Positions 36,572 to 49,800 of a stretch of DNA of 64,000 nt are shown piece after piece (the first letter of the stretch is position 1; each line of letters starts with the position of its first letter). The translations under genes and the position numbers were made by a program. This DNA is from Sipunculus nudus. Lineage: Eukaryota > Annelida > Sipuncula > Golfingiida > Sipunculidae. Under the pieces are notes generated by a model. It worked only from the letters and a program-made list of their open reading frames with translations. It had not been told where the DNA came from and ran no database searches. Location of the stretch: NCBI GenBank assembly GCA_026874595.1, contig CM049307.1:18519079-18583078 (forward strand). The letters run 5' to 3'.

Positions 36572-37322
36572 AACAAGTTGCTCATGGGCCATGACGCTCA
36601 GCTAATTTAGACTGGGTGCTAATTTTTTTTATTAATGTTATATGTTGTCTGTGAGAATAGCCTATGGCTAAAGTGACGGTGTTGAAAAAATGGACAGAAA
36701 ATAAAAATTTCAGGATTCATAGGAGACCTGCCCAGGACCCCTCCTGGATTCCACAATAGAGCATTCCAAGGAAAATGGATACAATTTGTACCCTGTCTGT
36801 CTTGGTGCTCAAAATCATGTTTCTGGTCCACAGCTGGCAGAATATAGGTCACCATGATCCAATTTCAGGGTTCCAAGGAGAATTACCGAGTTTCCCTGAC
36901 TGTCATGTTAGAAGATTCTAGGGCTAATGGATACAATTTGTGCCTTGTCAGTCTGGGTGCTCAAAACCATTTTTCAGCCCATAAGTCACACGATATAGGA
37001 CACCATGACCTAATTTCAGGTTTCCAAGGACACTTGACCAAGACCTCCCTGAATTTTATATTAAAAGATTCTAGGCCTAATGGATACAATTTGTGCCCTG
37101 TCTGACTGTTTGGATGCTTAAATGACATTTTTTCTGATAGGTTGCAAAATATAGGTCATGGTGACCTAATTTTGGGTTTCTACGGAGATTTGGATGTACA
37201 GTTAGTAGTTTCTAGGTCTAACGGTTACAATTTGTGCCCTATTAATGGCCGGAAGGCCAGACGCTGGACGCTGGACAAAGGGTGATCACTATAGCTCAGA
37301 TGACTTACAGTCAGCTGAGCTA
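36572..37322 (+). mobile_element. Dispersed repeat family A, complete-looking copy (about 750 bp)
   Basis: It opens AACAAGTTGCTCATGGGCCA then TGACGCTCAGCTAA. It carries four internal units of about 155 bp around ATTTCAGG(G)TTTCCAAGGAG and GATTCTAGG..TAATGGATAC. It closes with ACTATAGCTCAGATGACTTA then CAGTCAGCTGAGCTAA. The end is a near-perfect palindrome, TAGCTCAG-TGACT facing AGTCA-CTGAGCTA. Short subterminal inverted copies GCTCAGCT and AGCTGAGC sit at both ends. No protein is encoded; likely non-autonomous, class unknown. Confidence 0.6.
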
Positions 37323-40300
37323 AAAACCAAACTGACCAATTACAGAAATTATATTTACATAACACATGGTGAGCTTAAATTTCTTCAGTCAACAAATGGT
37401 ATGTTGTTCCTCAGTCAGATACATAAGCTTTGGTATAGTCTTGGCTTGATTTCAAATAGATTCAATACAGAATTCAATATGTCCACAAACTTCAAACTAA
37501 CAAATGTATGAGCTTTAGGCTGCCAAGGAAGAGGTTTAAGAGACAGTTGAATGTTGTGACTGCCCGGAACTCAGGCTGATATAAAGCCATCCAAAGGTTA
37601 AATCACAATGTGCCACGGGGGCATATACCTTGATCCCAGGGAAAGCAAAAAGTCAAATGTTCTATTTGTGTTAGACGTTGGGCAGCTGTTTCCTGGAGGC
37701 TATGTAAGGAGTTGGAGCAAGCTGAAATGCCTGGCTTCTCAAGATATCAGCCTTTTTTTATGCCTCAACAATCAACTCATCACCAGCACTAATACCTAGT
37801 TGTAACAGGGTCAGAGGAACTCGCTGAGTGCTGCATTCCAGCAACTTTAGGATTTTTTTACCCATGTAAATCTTGCACATATAGCTCAGATTAAATGTAA
37901 ACCCTGCATTTAAAGCTCACCAGAAATGTAAACTAATTTGCACCTTTAGGTTTTGCCAGTCTTTCTTAATTTTTCACTGCTTATATTTTTATATGCATAT
38001 ACCTTTATAAGCTCTGAGATCTAGAAAACATCGGATTCCTACCACTATAGTAAAAGCTCTGAACTCTAGCCATTTTTGACTAAATTTTAATATTCAAAAT
38101 ATTTTGAAATATTTCTTAATTACACTAATTATTATTTTAGAAATGTATAGTAAAATTTATCCTGCAATTATAACATGATGTATTAGACATACAAGAGTCA
38201 ACACTAGTCAGAGTTACCTTTTTTCCAACAGCATATTTTGATGATCAGAACTATTCCAGTCAGTATTTCATTTAAATTGTACAAGCATTGGTATCATAAA
38301 ATAGTTTTACAATGCTCTGTAGCAATAATGCCTGAAAGAAAACCAAGACAGAATCAAACACAGGACACCCCTTTGTGGCAAAATATGGTCTTAAAGGGAC
38401 CTATTCCAATATCTGAAGTCTATCAACTGATGAGGACCCTTGAATCTTTTATCATAATAGGCCAGAAAATGTTGACCCCTTGCTCCATAGGCTGTTTGTA
38501 CAGGCTTTTAGTTTTGTTTATATATCCACTCGTGTATGACATTAGGGGGGGGGGTCAAAATAATCTGAACACATCCAAGAAGGACATTTAGCAGCACATC
38601 CGATAACAAAAGTTTTACAAATATTGTTCTGCAACTAGTGACCTTCATTTTCCACACATATGGAACCACAACCTTCAGTTACCGTTTTCCTGTTTGTCAG
38701 CATGGGTGCATGTAGCCTGTTAACTAAGAGCTTTTAGATAAACAAACTTCAACATTCATCCCAAAGGCTTAGCAGAAATAACCTACAGTTTACTCATATG
38801 TAGCATGCAGAGCTGGCCAGAAATCCCACCCATTCTAAAGAATAACGGTAACTAAGAGGGTGAAATTTTCAGTTCTTACAGAAAACTGTGTATATTCAAG
38901 TGTCTATAGTGTCAGTATAAAAAATTAATAAAGAGATTTATACTAGGGAGAGACCTGCTAGGCCTTGATCTCTAAATACGTCCTAATCTAAAACATAATC
39001 AATACCAGAGTGAGTAAAAAAACCTCCACTGACTTTAACAATATTGTTCTAATTATAACAAAATTAGTTGTGTATGATGTGTGGATTTACGAAATAGTGG
39101 CCAGGGTGATTTAATATTTATAAATTGATATTATCCTAGAGACGACTATGCTAAAGTTGAAGGATTCACAGATACCATTTTGTTTGAATGGTAAAGATAC
39201 TGTGTTCAAAAAAACTTTCTCCAAAAATGAATGTTAGGCCTGGGTATTATAAATTGGGGTTCAATCCAATTTGGTGATCAACTTTTGCTTTTTGATTCAA
39301 TTATGCATCTGATTATTGCAAACAATCATATTTTCTCCCAGACAGGTTTATCCACTGGACATTTTCTTCCCAAATGATGCTTTGACAAACTTTATAACAT
39401 TTCTCAGGGTTTCTGAAGACTAGATAATAATTAAATCTTCTCATGCATTTATATTACATTAACTCAGATTGCAGGAAATAAATTTATTTCTCTAATATAA
39501 TTGGCTTGCTACATCATGCATGCATCTTCCTTATTATGACTGACAGTATTCACGCTGAACTTTTATCATGGAAATCCTCTGTGGCCAAGCCTAGCATTGG
39601 CACATTTTTGGTCTTGAATTGGATGGAATGATGAAAAGTGTGTCCTAAGGGGATCATTTCTTTATTTCTCAATAAATCCGGATATATTTCAAATTATATA
39701 TTGAATGTGGGTTCTCAGGATTATCTGTCAACAACTATGATTGGTCAACACCTACGAATGTGGATCAAGGCAGAAAGCAGTTTGTTACTCTGAATCAAGA
39801 CCTCAGAAACCTAATTTATAAGAGGTAAGTATCAGCTAATAATGTGATCCCTGCATGTATAATTGAGTTCCCTGGAATAAAGACTATCAAAACAAGATTG
39901 TGGACCTGCCTTCTGCAATCATAGTACCTTTAATAGCAGGCTTGAATGTAAATAAGTGAGCAGCATCGACGGGATATATGATGAACCTAACAATTTTGTA
40001 TCCGTGACATAATCATCACAAAGTATACATATTATTTTACCATTATAGGACCAAAGGACCCAGTCTGGACTTTTTCAATTCATAGGGAGAGGATGCAAAA
40101 CCAAATGACACAGACTGTGTGCAAAATTAAATTTAGCGAATCCAGTCAGTTCTGAAAGCAAGGAAATAAAAGAATCTAAATAATGTTTCCATTCTACCCT
40201 CACTTTTCTTAATTCTATATATCGGTACAAGAATAATAAATACCATAAGAGTATTTGATGGAATTACCACCTGGGAATTCAAACCCTTGTAATGACTGAT

Positions 40301-40499
40301 AATCATGCAGGTATTGCAATTTACAGTGATGACAGTTTATGAGTCACTATACCTGGATACTTGAACTTGTATTAAAATATATATCAGAACTACAACTGAA
40401 ATAAGCATAACAGATGTTATCTGATGAATGAAAACTCCAAACCCCATCTTAACCACCTCGGTTATGGGAAAAGTCTCCTTTAAGCACAAGACAGTACAG
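37323..40499. other. Non-coding stretch
   Basis: Mostly AT-rich. Open forward frames at 37245-37511 and 38238-38591 lack domains and exon signals. A G-run lies at 38546-38554. Confidence 0.45.
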
Positions 40500-40990
40500 G
40501 TTTCCGGAGCTGTAGAAACCATGCAGCCTCAGTGGTGTCATCAGTAAGGTGGCGAGCCCCAGCTCCAGCCTAATGGCCCCAGTGAGCGATAAATAAAAGC
40601 CAACTGTCTCGGCCCCCACCAGATGGCTCCAGAGTAATCACCGGAGACCCCAAGGTCAATACTAACAATCATTAATTCATCAGGCAAAAAGTGTATTCCT
40701 GGAGCAAACCAGTACTGCCTGTATAGAAGCGATCAATGCAATGGTAAAAGAAGGCAGCAATGGCTGTTCCTGGGCAACGCCAACTTGATCAACGCGTATT
40801 AAGCCTCTTGACTGCTTACAAAGCTTTCCTGTATTATTCTGATTATATGGAGATGGTTCATAAAAACTGATCCTCCATCTAATCTTAAAACTCCTTTGTA
40901 ATTATCCACTGACAGCTAGCTGCCAACCTGAACTTTAATTATCTTAGGCTGATAAATGTCTTCTTTACAGCACAGGAAACTGTACCAGCA
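40500..40990. promoter_or_regulatory. Candidate conserved non-coding block
   Basis: This block has balanced base composition amid AT-rich flanks, stops in all frames, and several homeodomain- or TALE-like words (CATTAATTCATC, TTGATCAACGCG, GATCAATGCAATGG, TTTAATTATC). A deep-intron enhancer is an inference from composition only. Confidence 0.2.
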
Positions 40991-41285
40991 GCTTCTTCTG
41001 CAATAGGTAGTGGCTAGCAATTTTTGTGTGTGTATACATGCATTAATAGGTGCAGTCAATCATGGCACACAAATTTACAGCATGCTTCAAACAGTGGAAC
41101 CTATTGTATATGTTCATGTTTCTACAGATTCAGACTCTGAGGGTTTGGCAGAAATTGCAAACCACATGGCCTGTAATACCATAAAATACAACCCAATACA
41201 CTATCATACATTTGCATACATTATATTTACCACTTTCATCTCCTCAGGGAATAAACTTCACATCGAACCCAATATACATCCCTGC

Positions 41286-41500
41286 CAGACCCTCAAGTGT
41301 CTTAATCTTCATGTACAAACCTATACACACACCACTGTAAAACCATCAGGGTCTGAGCCTTCACATGCAGACCAAATCATAAATGACTCCAAGACACTCA
41401 TAAGTGTCTGAACCTTCACATGAAACCCAAAACAGTAACTACTCCAAAACCCTCATTAGGGTCTGAACCGTCATATACAAACCAATACACACACTGTCAT
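41286..41500. repeat. Degenerate tandem repeat, about 65-70 bp
   Basis: Three or four loose copies of a unit such as ACTCATAAGTGTCTGAACCT then TCACATG..AACCA. The 133-codon frame 41010-41411 runs into it and is not credible as a gene. Confidence 0.55.
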
Positions 41501-41835
41501 ATCCTCCCTGCCTAACTTTCACAAACAGTACCAAAGGCCAGCAGTTCATTCCTCATTTGCCTGTCACCCACCACCAGTACCTATTCACAAAATCTTATTG
41601 GAGAAAAGGTAAGAATGGGACTTGAACTCAAAACCTTCTGACCAAAGGTCTCTAAACAAAGCACCAAAAACCCATTTATGTCGATTTGTATTCAACTTTT
41701 ACCCTGTAGGCTATAATGTGCCTCAATGCAACTCAATATTCACACTACTATCATCATCAATGAAGGTGACTGTATAAGAGATGCCACTGTCATCCTGTTG
41801 GCTATAATACACCTGTTGTGGTTCTTAAGGGTTGT

Positions 41836-44800
41836 TTGACTGTGTTAGCAATGTTGTCCTGATGGCTGTGTTAGAGTTGTCTTTCTGGTGGCTGTTTGAC
41901 AGTGTTAGAGTTATGTTTCTGGTGGCTGTTTGACTGTGTCAGATTTGTGGTTCTGAAGGCTGGATGACAGTGTCAGAGTTGTGATTCTGGTGGCTGTATG
42001 ACTGTGTTAGAGTTGATGTTCTGTTGGCTGTTTGACTGTGTTAGAGTTGTCCTTCTGATGGCTGTGACTGTGTTAGAGTGGTAGCTCTGATGGTTGTATG
42101 ACTGTAGTAGAGTTGAGGTTCTGATAGCTGTATGACTGTGTTAGGGTTTTGATTCTGATGGCTGTATGACTGTGTTAGAGATGTTGATCTGATGGTTGTA
42201 AGATTCTGTCAGAGTTGTTGTTCTGGTGGATGTGTGATTGTGTTAGGGTTGTTGTTCTGGTGGTTGTATGACTGTGTTAGAGTTATGGTTCTGGTAGCTG
42301 TATGACTGTGTTAGAGTTGTGGTTCTGGTGGCTGTATGACTGTGTTAGAGTTGTTGTTCTGGTGGCTGTATGACTGTGTTAGAGTTGTGGTTCTGGTAGC
42401 TGTATGACTGTGTTAGAGTTGTGGTTCTGGTGGCTGTATGACTGTGTTAGACTTGTGGTTCTGGTGGCTGTATGACTGTGTTAGAATTATGGTTCTGGTA
42501 GCTGTATGACTGTGTTAGAGTTGTGGTTCTGGCGGTTGTATGACTGTGTTAGAGTTGTGGTTCTGGTGGTTGTATGACTGTGTTAGAGTTATGGTTCTGG
42601 TGGCTGTATGACTATGTTAGATTTGTGGTTCTGGTGGCTGTATGACTGTGTTAGAGTTGTCGTTCTGGTGGTTGTATGACTGTGTTAGAGTTATGGTTCT
42701 GGTTGTTGTATGACTGTGTTAGAGTTGTGGTTCTGGTGGCTGTATGACTGTGTTAGAGTTGTGGTTCTGGTGGCTGTATGACTGTGTTAGAGTTGTGGTT
42801 CTGGTGGCTGTATGACTGTGTTAGAGTTATGGTTCTGGTGGTTGTATGACTGTGTTAGAGATATGGTTCTGATGGCTGTATGACTGTTAGAGTTGTGGTT
42901 CTGGTGGCTGTATGACTGTGTTAGAGTTGTTGATCTGATGGTTGTATGACTGTGTTAGAGATATGGTTCTGGTGGCTGTATGACTGTTAGAGTTGTGGTT
43001 CTGGTGGTTGTATGACTGTGTTAGAGTTATGGTTCTGGTAGCTGTATGACTGTGTTAGAGTTGTGGTTCTGGCGGTTGTATGACTGTGTTAGAGTTGTGG
43101 TTCTGGTGGTTGTATGACTGTGTTAGAGTTATGGTTCTGGTGGTTGTATGACTGTGTTAGAGTTATGGTTCTGGTTGTTGTATGACTGTGTTAGAGTTGT
43201 GGTTCTGGTGGCTGTATGACTGTGTTAGAGTTGTGGTTCTGGTGGCTGTATGACTGTGTTAGAGTTGTGGTTCTGGTGGCTGTATGACTGTGTTAGAGTT
43301 ATGGTTCTGGTGGTTGTATGACTGTGTTAGAGATATGGTTCTGATGGCTGTATGACTGTTAGAGTTGTGGTTCTGGTGGCTGTATGACTGTGTTAGAGTT
43401 GTTGATCTGATGGTTGTATGACTGTGTTAGAGATATGGTTCTGGTGGCTGTATGACTGTTAGAGTTGTGGTTCTGGTGGTTGTATGACTGTGTTAGAGTT
43501 ATGGTTCTGGTGGCTGTATGACTGTGTTAGAGTTATGGTTCTGGTGGCTGTATGACTATGTTAGAGTTGTGGTTCTGGTGGCTGTATGACTGTGTTAGAG
43601 TTGTCGTTCTGGTGGTTGTATGACTGTGTTGGAGTTATGGTTCTGGTTGTTGTATGACTGCGTTAGAGTTGTGGTTCTGGTGGCTGTATGACTGTGTTAG
43701 AGTTGTGGTTCTGGTGGCTGTATGACTGTTTTAGAGTTGCTGTTCTGGTGGCTGTAGGACTGTGTTAGAGTTGTGGTTCTGGTGGTTGTATGACTGTATT
43801 AGAGTTGTGGTTCTGATATCTTTATGACTGTGTTAGAGTTGTTATTCTGGTGGCTGTATGACTGTGTTAGAGTTGTTGTTCTGGGGGTTGTATGACTATG
43901 TTAGAGTTGTGGTTCTGGTAGCTGTATGACTGTGTTAGAGTTGTTGTTCTGGTGGTTGTATGACTGTCTTAGAGTTGTGGATCTGATGGTTATATAACTG
44001 TATTAGAGTTGAGGTTCTGGTGGTTGTATGACTGTGTTAGAGTTGTGGTTCCGGTGGCTGTATGACTGTGTTAGAGTTATGGTACTGGTGGTTGTATGAC
44101 TGTGTTAGAGTTGTGGATCTGATGGTTATATAATTGTATTAGAGTTGAGGTTCTGGTGGTTGTATGACTATGTTAGAGTTGTGGTTCTGGTAGCTGTATG
44201 ACTGTGTTAGAGTTGTTGTTCTGGTAGCTGTATGACTGTGTTAGAGTTGTTGTTCTGGTGGCTGTATGACTGTGTTAGAGTTGTTGTTCTGGGGGTTGTA
44301 TGACTGTATTAGAGTTGTGGTTCTGATGGCTTTATGACTGTGTTAGAGTTGTTATTCTGGTGGCTGTATGACTGTGTTAGAGTTGTTGTTCTGGGGGTTG
44401 TATGACTATGTTAGAGTTGTGGTTCTGGTAGCTGTATGACTGTGTTAGAGTTGTTGGTCTGGTGGTTGTATGACTGTGTTAGAGTTGTGGATCTGATGGT
44501 TATATAATTGTATTAGAGTTGATGTTCTGGTGGTTGTATGACTGTGTTAGAGTTGTTGTTCTGGGGGTTGTATGACTGTATTAGAGTTGTGGTTCTGGTG
44601 GCTGTATGACTGTTTTAGAGTTTTTGTTCTGGTGGCTGTATGACTGTGTAAGAGTTTTTGTTCTGGTGGCTGTATGACTGTGTTAGGGTTGTGGTTCTGG
44701 TTGTTGTATGACTGTGTTAGGGTTGTGGTTCTGGTTGTTGTATGACTGTGTTAGAGTTGTGGTTCTGATGGCTGTATGACTGTGTTAGGGTTGTGGTTCT

Positions 44801-45005
44801 GGTTGTTGTATGGCTGTGTTAGAGTTGTGGTTCTGGTGGCTGTATGACTGTGTTAGGGTTGTGGTTCTGGTTGTTGTATGACTGTGTTAGGGTTGTGGTT
44901 CTGGTTGTTGTATGACTGTGTTAGAGTTGTGGTTCTGATGGCTGTATGACTGTGTTAGGGTTGTGGTTCTGGTTGTTGTATGGCTGTGTTAGAGTTGTGG
45001 CTCGA
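41836..45005. repeat. 34-bp satellite array, about 90 units, with higher-order structure
   Basis: The monomer is GACTGTGTTAGAGTTGTGGT then TCTGGTGGCTGTAT (34 bp). The plus strand is strongly G/T-rich with few C. Marked variants (GACTGTTAGAG lacking two bases; GTTGATCTGATGG) recur at 42881 and 43353, a 472-bp higher-order period of 14 monomers. A further block near 43900-44500 repeats with TGGATCTGATGGTTATATAA. The array edges decay near 41836 and 45005. Confidence 0.95.
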
Positions 45006-45047
45006 TGGCTGTATTATCTCTTTCCTGCCAGACCTTGTTTCTCCTAC

Positions 45048-45131
45048 CTCAGGTGAGAGGTTGGATAAGAAGCCATCCATCAGTTCACACTGCAGACCCT
45101 CTGAGATGTCTCTCCCATCTCCTCCATCAAA
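45048..45131 (-). CDS. Possible internal exon, unidentified
   Basis: The minus strand shows an acceptor-like TTTATGGCCGTCAG, then 84 open bases (28 codons, phase 0 at both ends, reading FDGGDGRDISEGLQC and LMDGFLSNLSPE), then a donor CTGAG/GTAGGA. It is less AT-rich than its flanks. It directly abuts the satellite array. It lies on the neuregulin strand and could be one of that gene's missing exons, but no family motif is visible. The opposite strand has competing splice-like signals at 45031-45057. Confidence 0.25.
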
Positions 45132-45199
45132 CTGACGGCCATAAACCAGACAAACCAATCCCCTAGCCAGACAACTGTACCCATTTTGGAGAAGCACCG

Positions 45200-46640
45200 A
45201 AGAAGGCTCTCACTGCCCAGCCTCTTATATGATCAGTGACGGGATGGTTTTCATTGAACTAAGCAGCTTATACACGATTCTCACGCAAGTATCCCAATCC
45301 TTGATGCAATATTACACACAACAGTGGGCTGGCAGTTTACCCAGGCATCCAGACCAACCACTACATACATCAAGTTTTTATTGCAAATTTAGGACCAATG
45401 TGTATGGCAGCCATATGAGATCCTGGGATATCCCAAGTGATAAGAGATGCTGCATCATCCAGGGAATAATAAAAACATCTGCTTGTAATATGCTTTAGTT
45501 ATAAAGAAAACTTTACCCTGCCAGGAGGAAATTTTATCCAAAGAATTATGAGGAGGAACCTAATGACTTGGTCCATTAGTCTGTAGAATTTTACTATAAT
45601 GAATAATAAATATATATTACTTTTCTGAAAACCTATTGATCCAACCCTCATGTCTTCCTTGGGTGACCTTGACCTTCCCTGTAAACTGTACATTCCATCT
45701 GCTTTCTCTGCTTGTGTAAATAAATGGATTTCCTGGGTTTTCTTTTACACATAAATTCTGTTACCTCGTCACAAATGCTCTATGATTGTCTTTAGAAATA
45801 TAAATTAAAACATTATACATAGTTGTTAACAGATTGCAAGATCAAATGATAAATTTAGAAAGAGAAAATGAAAGTACAACTTGACAAAACCTTTTGTTTG
45901 CACATCAGCCACAATCCATGACACATGAATCCCAGAATTTTATTGGGGCTAAATTCATCAAAAACTTTTTAAAAACTATTTCGTAATAATCTTTTAAAAA
46001 CAATATATATCTCATGTCAGATCTAAGGAAAGCCTATAAATTAAAATATACTGAATAAGCAGTTCTTTTCCTGGTCATTTTTTTCATGCATGTAAGCAAA
46101 CTGGGAATTTGTACATACAGGTACTGAAAACTTTCACCTAAGGACCATTCCATGACCAACTGAACTGTTATAGCTATAATGAGTGCCATGTTTCTGCTCC
46201 AAGCAAAACAAATATTTGCCTGTCATAAATTACTAACGCAGCAATCTGGGCATGTACACAATCTCTTCCACAGGCCCTGATAATGGTCAAGATAAATTAA
46301 ACAGGGTTTTGTGGTACTTTTTATATTCCTGATTCTGCTCAAAACAGTCATCATCTCTCTGCCTTGTATTAAGGACTAGCTGATTACAAATGCACCACAT
46401 GGCCAAATAATGAAAGCTTGAATCCATTTAGGGATGTGAGCTAATGACAGACACATTAAATGGATGGTCATCATGTCCGAGCCAATAACAGTTATGTAGA
46501 TCAGTCATGGACAAGGCTACCAATCAATAATTTGTTCACTCTTAACTGTTCTGTCCCCCAGAATGTCCAAGCTCTTGCACACTGTCTGTAGTACCATTAC
46601 TGATGCTACATGAACTGTCCTTATTATAGCACTAAAAACA
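45200..46640. other. Non-coding stretch
   Basis: No gene is seen. The part 46240-46520 has balanced composition with no open frame. Confidence 0.45.
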
Positions 46641-46870
46641 GTGCATACATTGTCTCTATTAAGACATTAGTTACAGTGCACACATTGTCTCTATTAAGAC
46701 ATTACTAACAGTACATACATTGTCTCTATTAAGACATTAGTTACAGTGCACAAATTGTCTCTATTAAGACATTACTAATAGTGCATACATTGTCTCTATT
46801 AAGACATTAATGACAGTACATGTATACTTTATCCCTATTATGGCATTACTGACAGTACATACATTGTCCT
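46641..46870. repeat. 35-bp tandem repeat, about 6 units
   Basis: ATTGTCTCTATTAAGACATT recurs five times at about 35-bp spacing, then decays through 46870. Confidence 0.88.
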
Positions 46871-49800
46871 TAAGTTTCGATTCCTTTTACGCAGTCCCAA
46901 TACATACATTATTTCACTGTCATTATTATACTACCATTGATGGTACATACATTGTCCTTATTACAGGGCTTTAACTTAGCTCCTGTAGAAATACAGAAAT
47001 TGTATATTAGCACTTCAAAAAAATATAAAGGAGTTAAGATTTTCAGCAAATAATACAGGAAAATATAAGAGTTGTTTAATCAGTGACAGTTAACTTAACA
47101 TGAACATCTATTCTCCAAGCAGCATACATCCAATACATCGGAGCCTAGCTACTAGCTACTATATTATATCATTACTGATATTACATGTATACATTATCAC
47201 TGTAATGTCTTTTAATACTGATGGTACTATCTAGATATATCATATTAAACTCAACTTATTAAAGCACTACACAGTATGACTTCTGTTAATTTTGTTTATG
47301 GCTGACCAGCATGTATTGAAGACAAAACATTTTATGAAGTCATTGTGATAAAACATCAATGTTTGCAAATAATAAAGCAAACTTTTACTGTTCAAATTTG
47401 AGACAGATAATGGATAACAGTGACCTGACATTGACCGTTCTCTCATTACTCTCTGTTAACCAGAATTTATTAAAACATGAGCACCTCTGGGGAATCATAA
47501 TAGGAAACATTTTTTGTGTCTACCTCTGATGTTTATAACAGCCTGGTGATGTGGTTTCTATTAGGTTTAATTTAAATCCAGTCATTTTATTACATCTTTG
47601 CAATCAAAATGATATTATCATCATTTATGGTGAGGTTATCAGCAAGTGAGGAAAAGGAATTTAAAATATAGTTTTATATTCATTGACTATTATTTAGTTT
47701 TGTTACAGAAATTTACTAGAATATACATAAATATGTGTGAATATAACATGCTGCTATTTGCATTTCATTAAATAATTTTACAGTAATTAACAAACTAAGA
47801 GGAGAAAATTAGTCATGTGATGTCTGCTCCAGAAATAATGATTGTGGGGTGTGATCCCTCTGTGTTAAAACTTGGAATAATTGCAAAATAATTTGCCATT
47901 CAACTTGATTAATCATGTCTGACATCGACTGAACACATTTTAATTTGTCAGTCAGAATATTAATGGTGATCCTTTGCTTTTAATGTTTGGTGCATGTAAT
48001 ATGATGTGAATGTGAAATATTATACCGGTAACCTATACCAATAATATGCTTCAATTATCATTAACTAGCTGGTCTATTTACATCTGATCAACCAATGAAA
48101 GATCAGTTCCTTTATGTAATCTATATTATAATTGAGGTGGCACTAAATCAGTCTTTTTAACATTTTTAATAAATGTGTGCCACAAGTGATGCGAAGTATG
48201 TCCTAAGGGTGTGATTTTCCATAATTTCCTTTAAATCCTGATGAACTTCACTTTATTTGGGAAATTGCAGCACTAGCTATGTCTGAATTAATCCAACTGG
48301 TGGATCAAGACTTGGAAAACCTGTTCCATATGAACCCATCTGAAGAAGCCTAGACATGTCCCAACACAAGAACGGCTAATGAGCAAGTTTACTTCGATCC
48401 TTCAAAGAATTCACCTTAACCAACCCAACCTCTCTGAATACCGGTAATCCCATTTATCCCCATTTATTTTTCTGGCAGTACCATCATATTTAACACTGTC
48501 AATTCATGATCCAAACCATCCTGAATATTGGTAGTAGAATACTGGTATTCTTTGTGGAATGTATCTTGACTTTAACTTAAGTACATAAGTCCATTATAAT
48601 TAAGTCTGCAAATATACTTTTTTTTTTAGAAAACTCTAAAACTGGACCTTTCAATAGAACTCTTGAGACTCATTTACACTAGACAATGCAAGTCAGGCTA
48701 AAATTTGGTGTGTATTAAGGGCCATAAAAGATGAAGTATGTATCATATATATAGTTTTACAATTAAGTAACTTGCTCAACAGTATGGGTTTGGTATAGGG
48801 ATGGTCAAGTACAAGTAGTTCCTTTTTAAGGATAGTGTTTCTATTCCTGTGCCTCGGAACTTATGTGTCATTATATACATACCAACCCCGTCCTGTCACA
48901 CCTGTTATCAAATAGTATAAACTCTCCAACTTTAAGTGGTGTATGCTTATGTGCAAGCCGACAAAAAATAAAACTAAAGGATATCCCTGCACACCTGCAA
49001 CTCCTCCCACACATGACACATGTTCTTTGCAGAAAACACCAAAAGCCCATGAAGGTGATGTCAAATCAACTACCATTAACATAATTATTCTTTCACATAT
49101 CCTGTGTTTGATTTAAGCAGTTTACTTGGTGATATTTAACTGGATTTTGCATATGGGTAGACCTATTTTTATTACTTTTATAAAAGTCAGGTACTAGTAT
49201 TCAACAAAAAGAAAAAATCCTGTTTTATTGTGTTAACTAAACAAAAGTGAACACCCTTTCATGGAGACCTTATCACTCTGTAACTGCCTGCTCTTGTGGC
49301 TTGCAATTCATTCATAAATACCCCCCCCCCTACCTCCTAGACGGTTTTGTCATTTGACTTACATGTCCAGCATATACTGGACCAGGTTATTTCAGGCACA
49401 TTTTCTTACAGGGGTGGAACCTGTCCCAAATGAATTAGCTAAATATCTTCAGATTTAGTAAATAAATTTGTAACAATTTTTTTTATCTGTTTGAATTATA
49501 TGAGAAGTACTGCAACATTTTGTTTTGGTAAACTTGAAATTAACATTGATCACAATATAGGTAAAATACTGCAATATAAATAGTATCTGGCAACATATTT
49601 CAACCTTGTAGGCATGAGATACAACAATTTCTTTCCTAGAAAGCAAAATCCCAAAATTTGTTTTGAAAAACACTACATTTTTGTTCATTCAATAAAAACT
49701 GCTGGAGTATGACTCCTGCTGGCATTCCAGTGTACGGATACTGAAGCTGTCACTTTCTGGTACTGCTGGTCTCTGCATTACTCCAGGTGAAGTTAATTAT

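Noticed and set aside
38238-38591. 117-codon forward frame
   Set aside because: No family resemblance and no splice or promoter context. It ends in a G-run region.
40337-40522. Short reverse frame with a hydrophobic segment as the neuregulin transmembrane exon
   Set aside because: It lacks the EGF cysteines and basic stop-transfer residues expected. The hydrophobic run may be AT-driven.
41010-41411. 133-codon forward frame
   Set aside because: It runs into a degenerate tandem repeat and has no domain or exon signals.
41610-41670. Second SINE (GAGTTCAAGTCCC B-box-like on the minus strand)
   Set aside because: Only the B box is convincing. No A box at the right spacing was seen.
41836-45005. 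Telomere or CRISPR-like array
   Set aside because: The 34-bp monomer is directly tandem without spacers and does not match a telomere hexamer.
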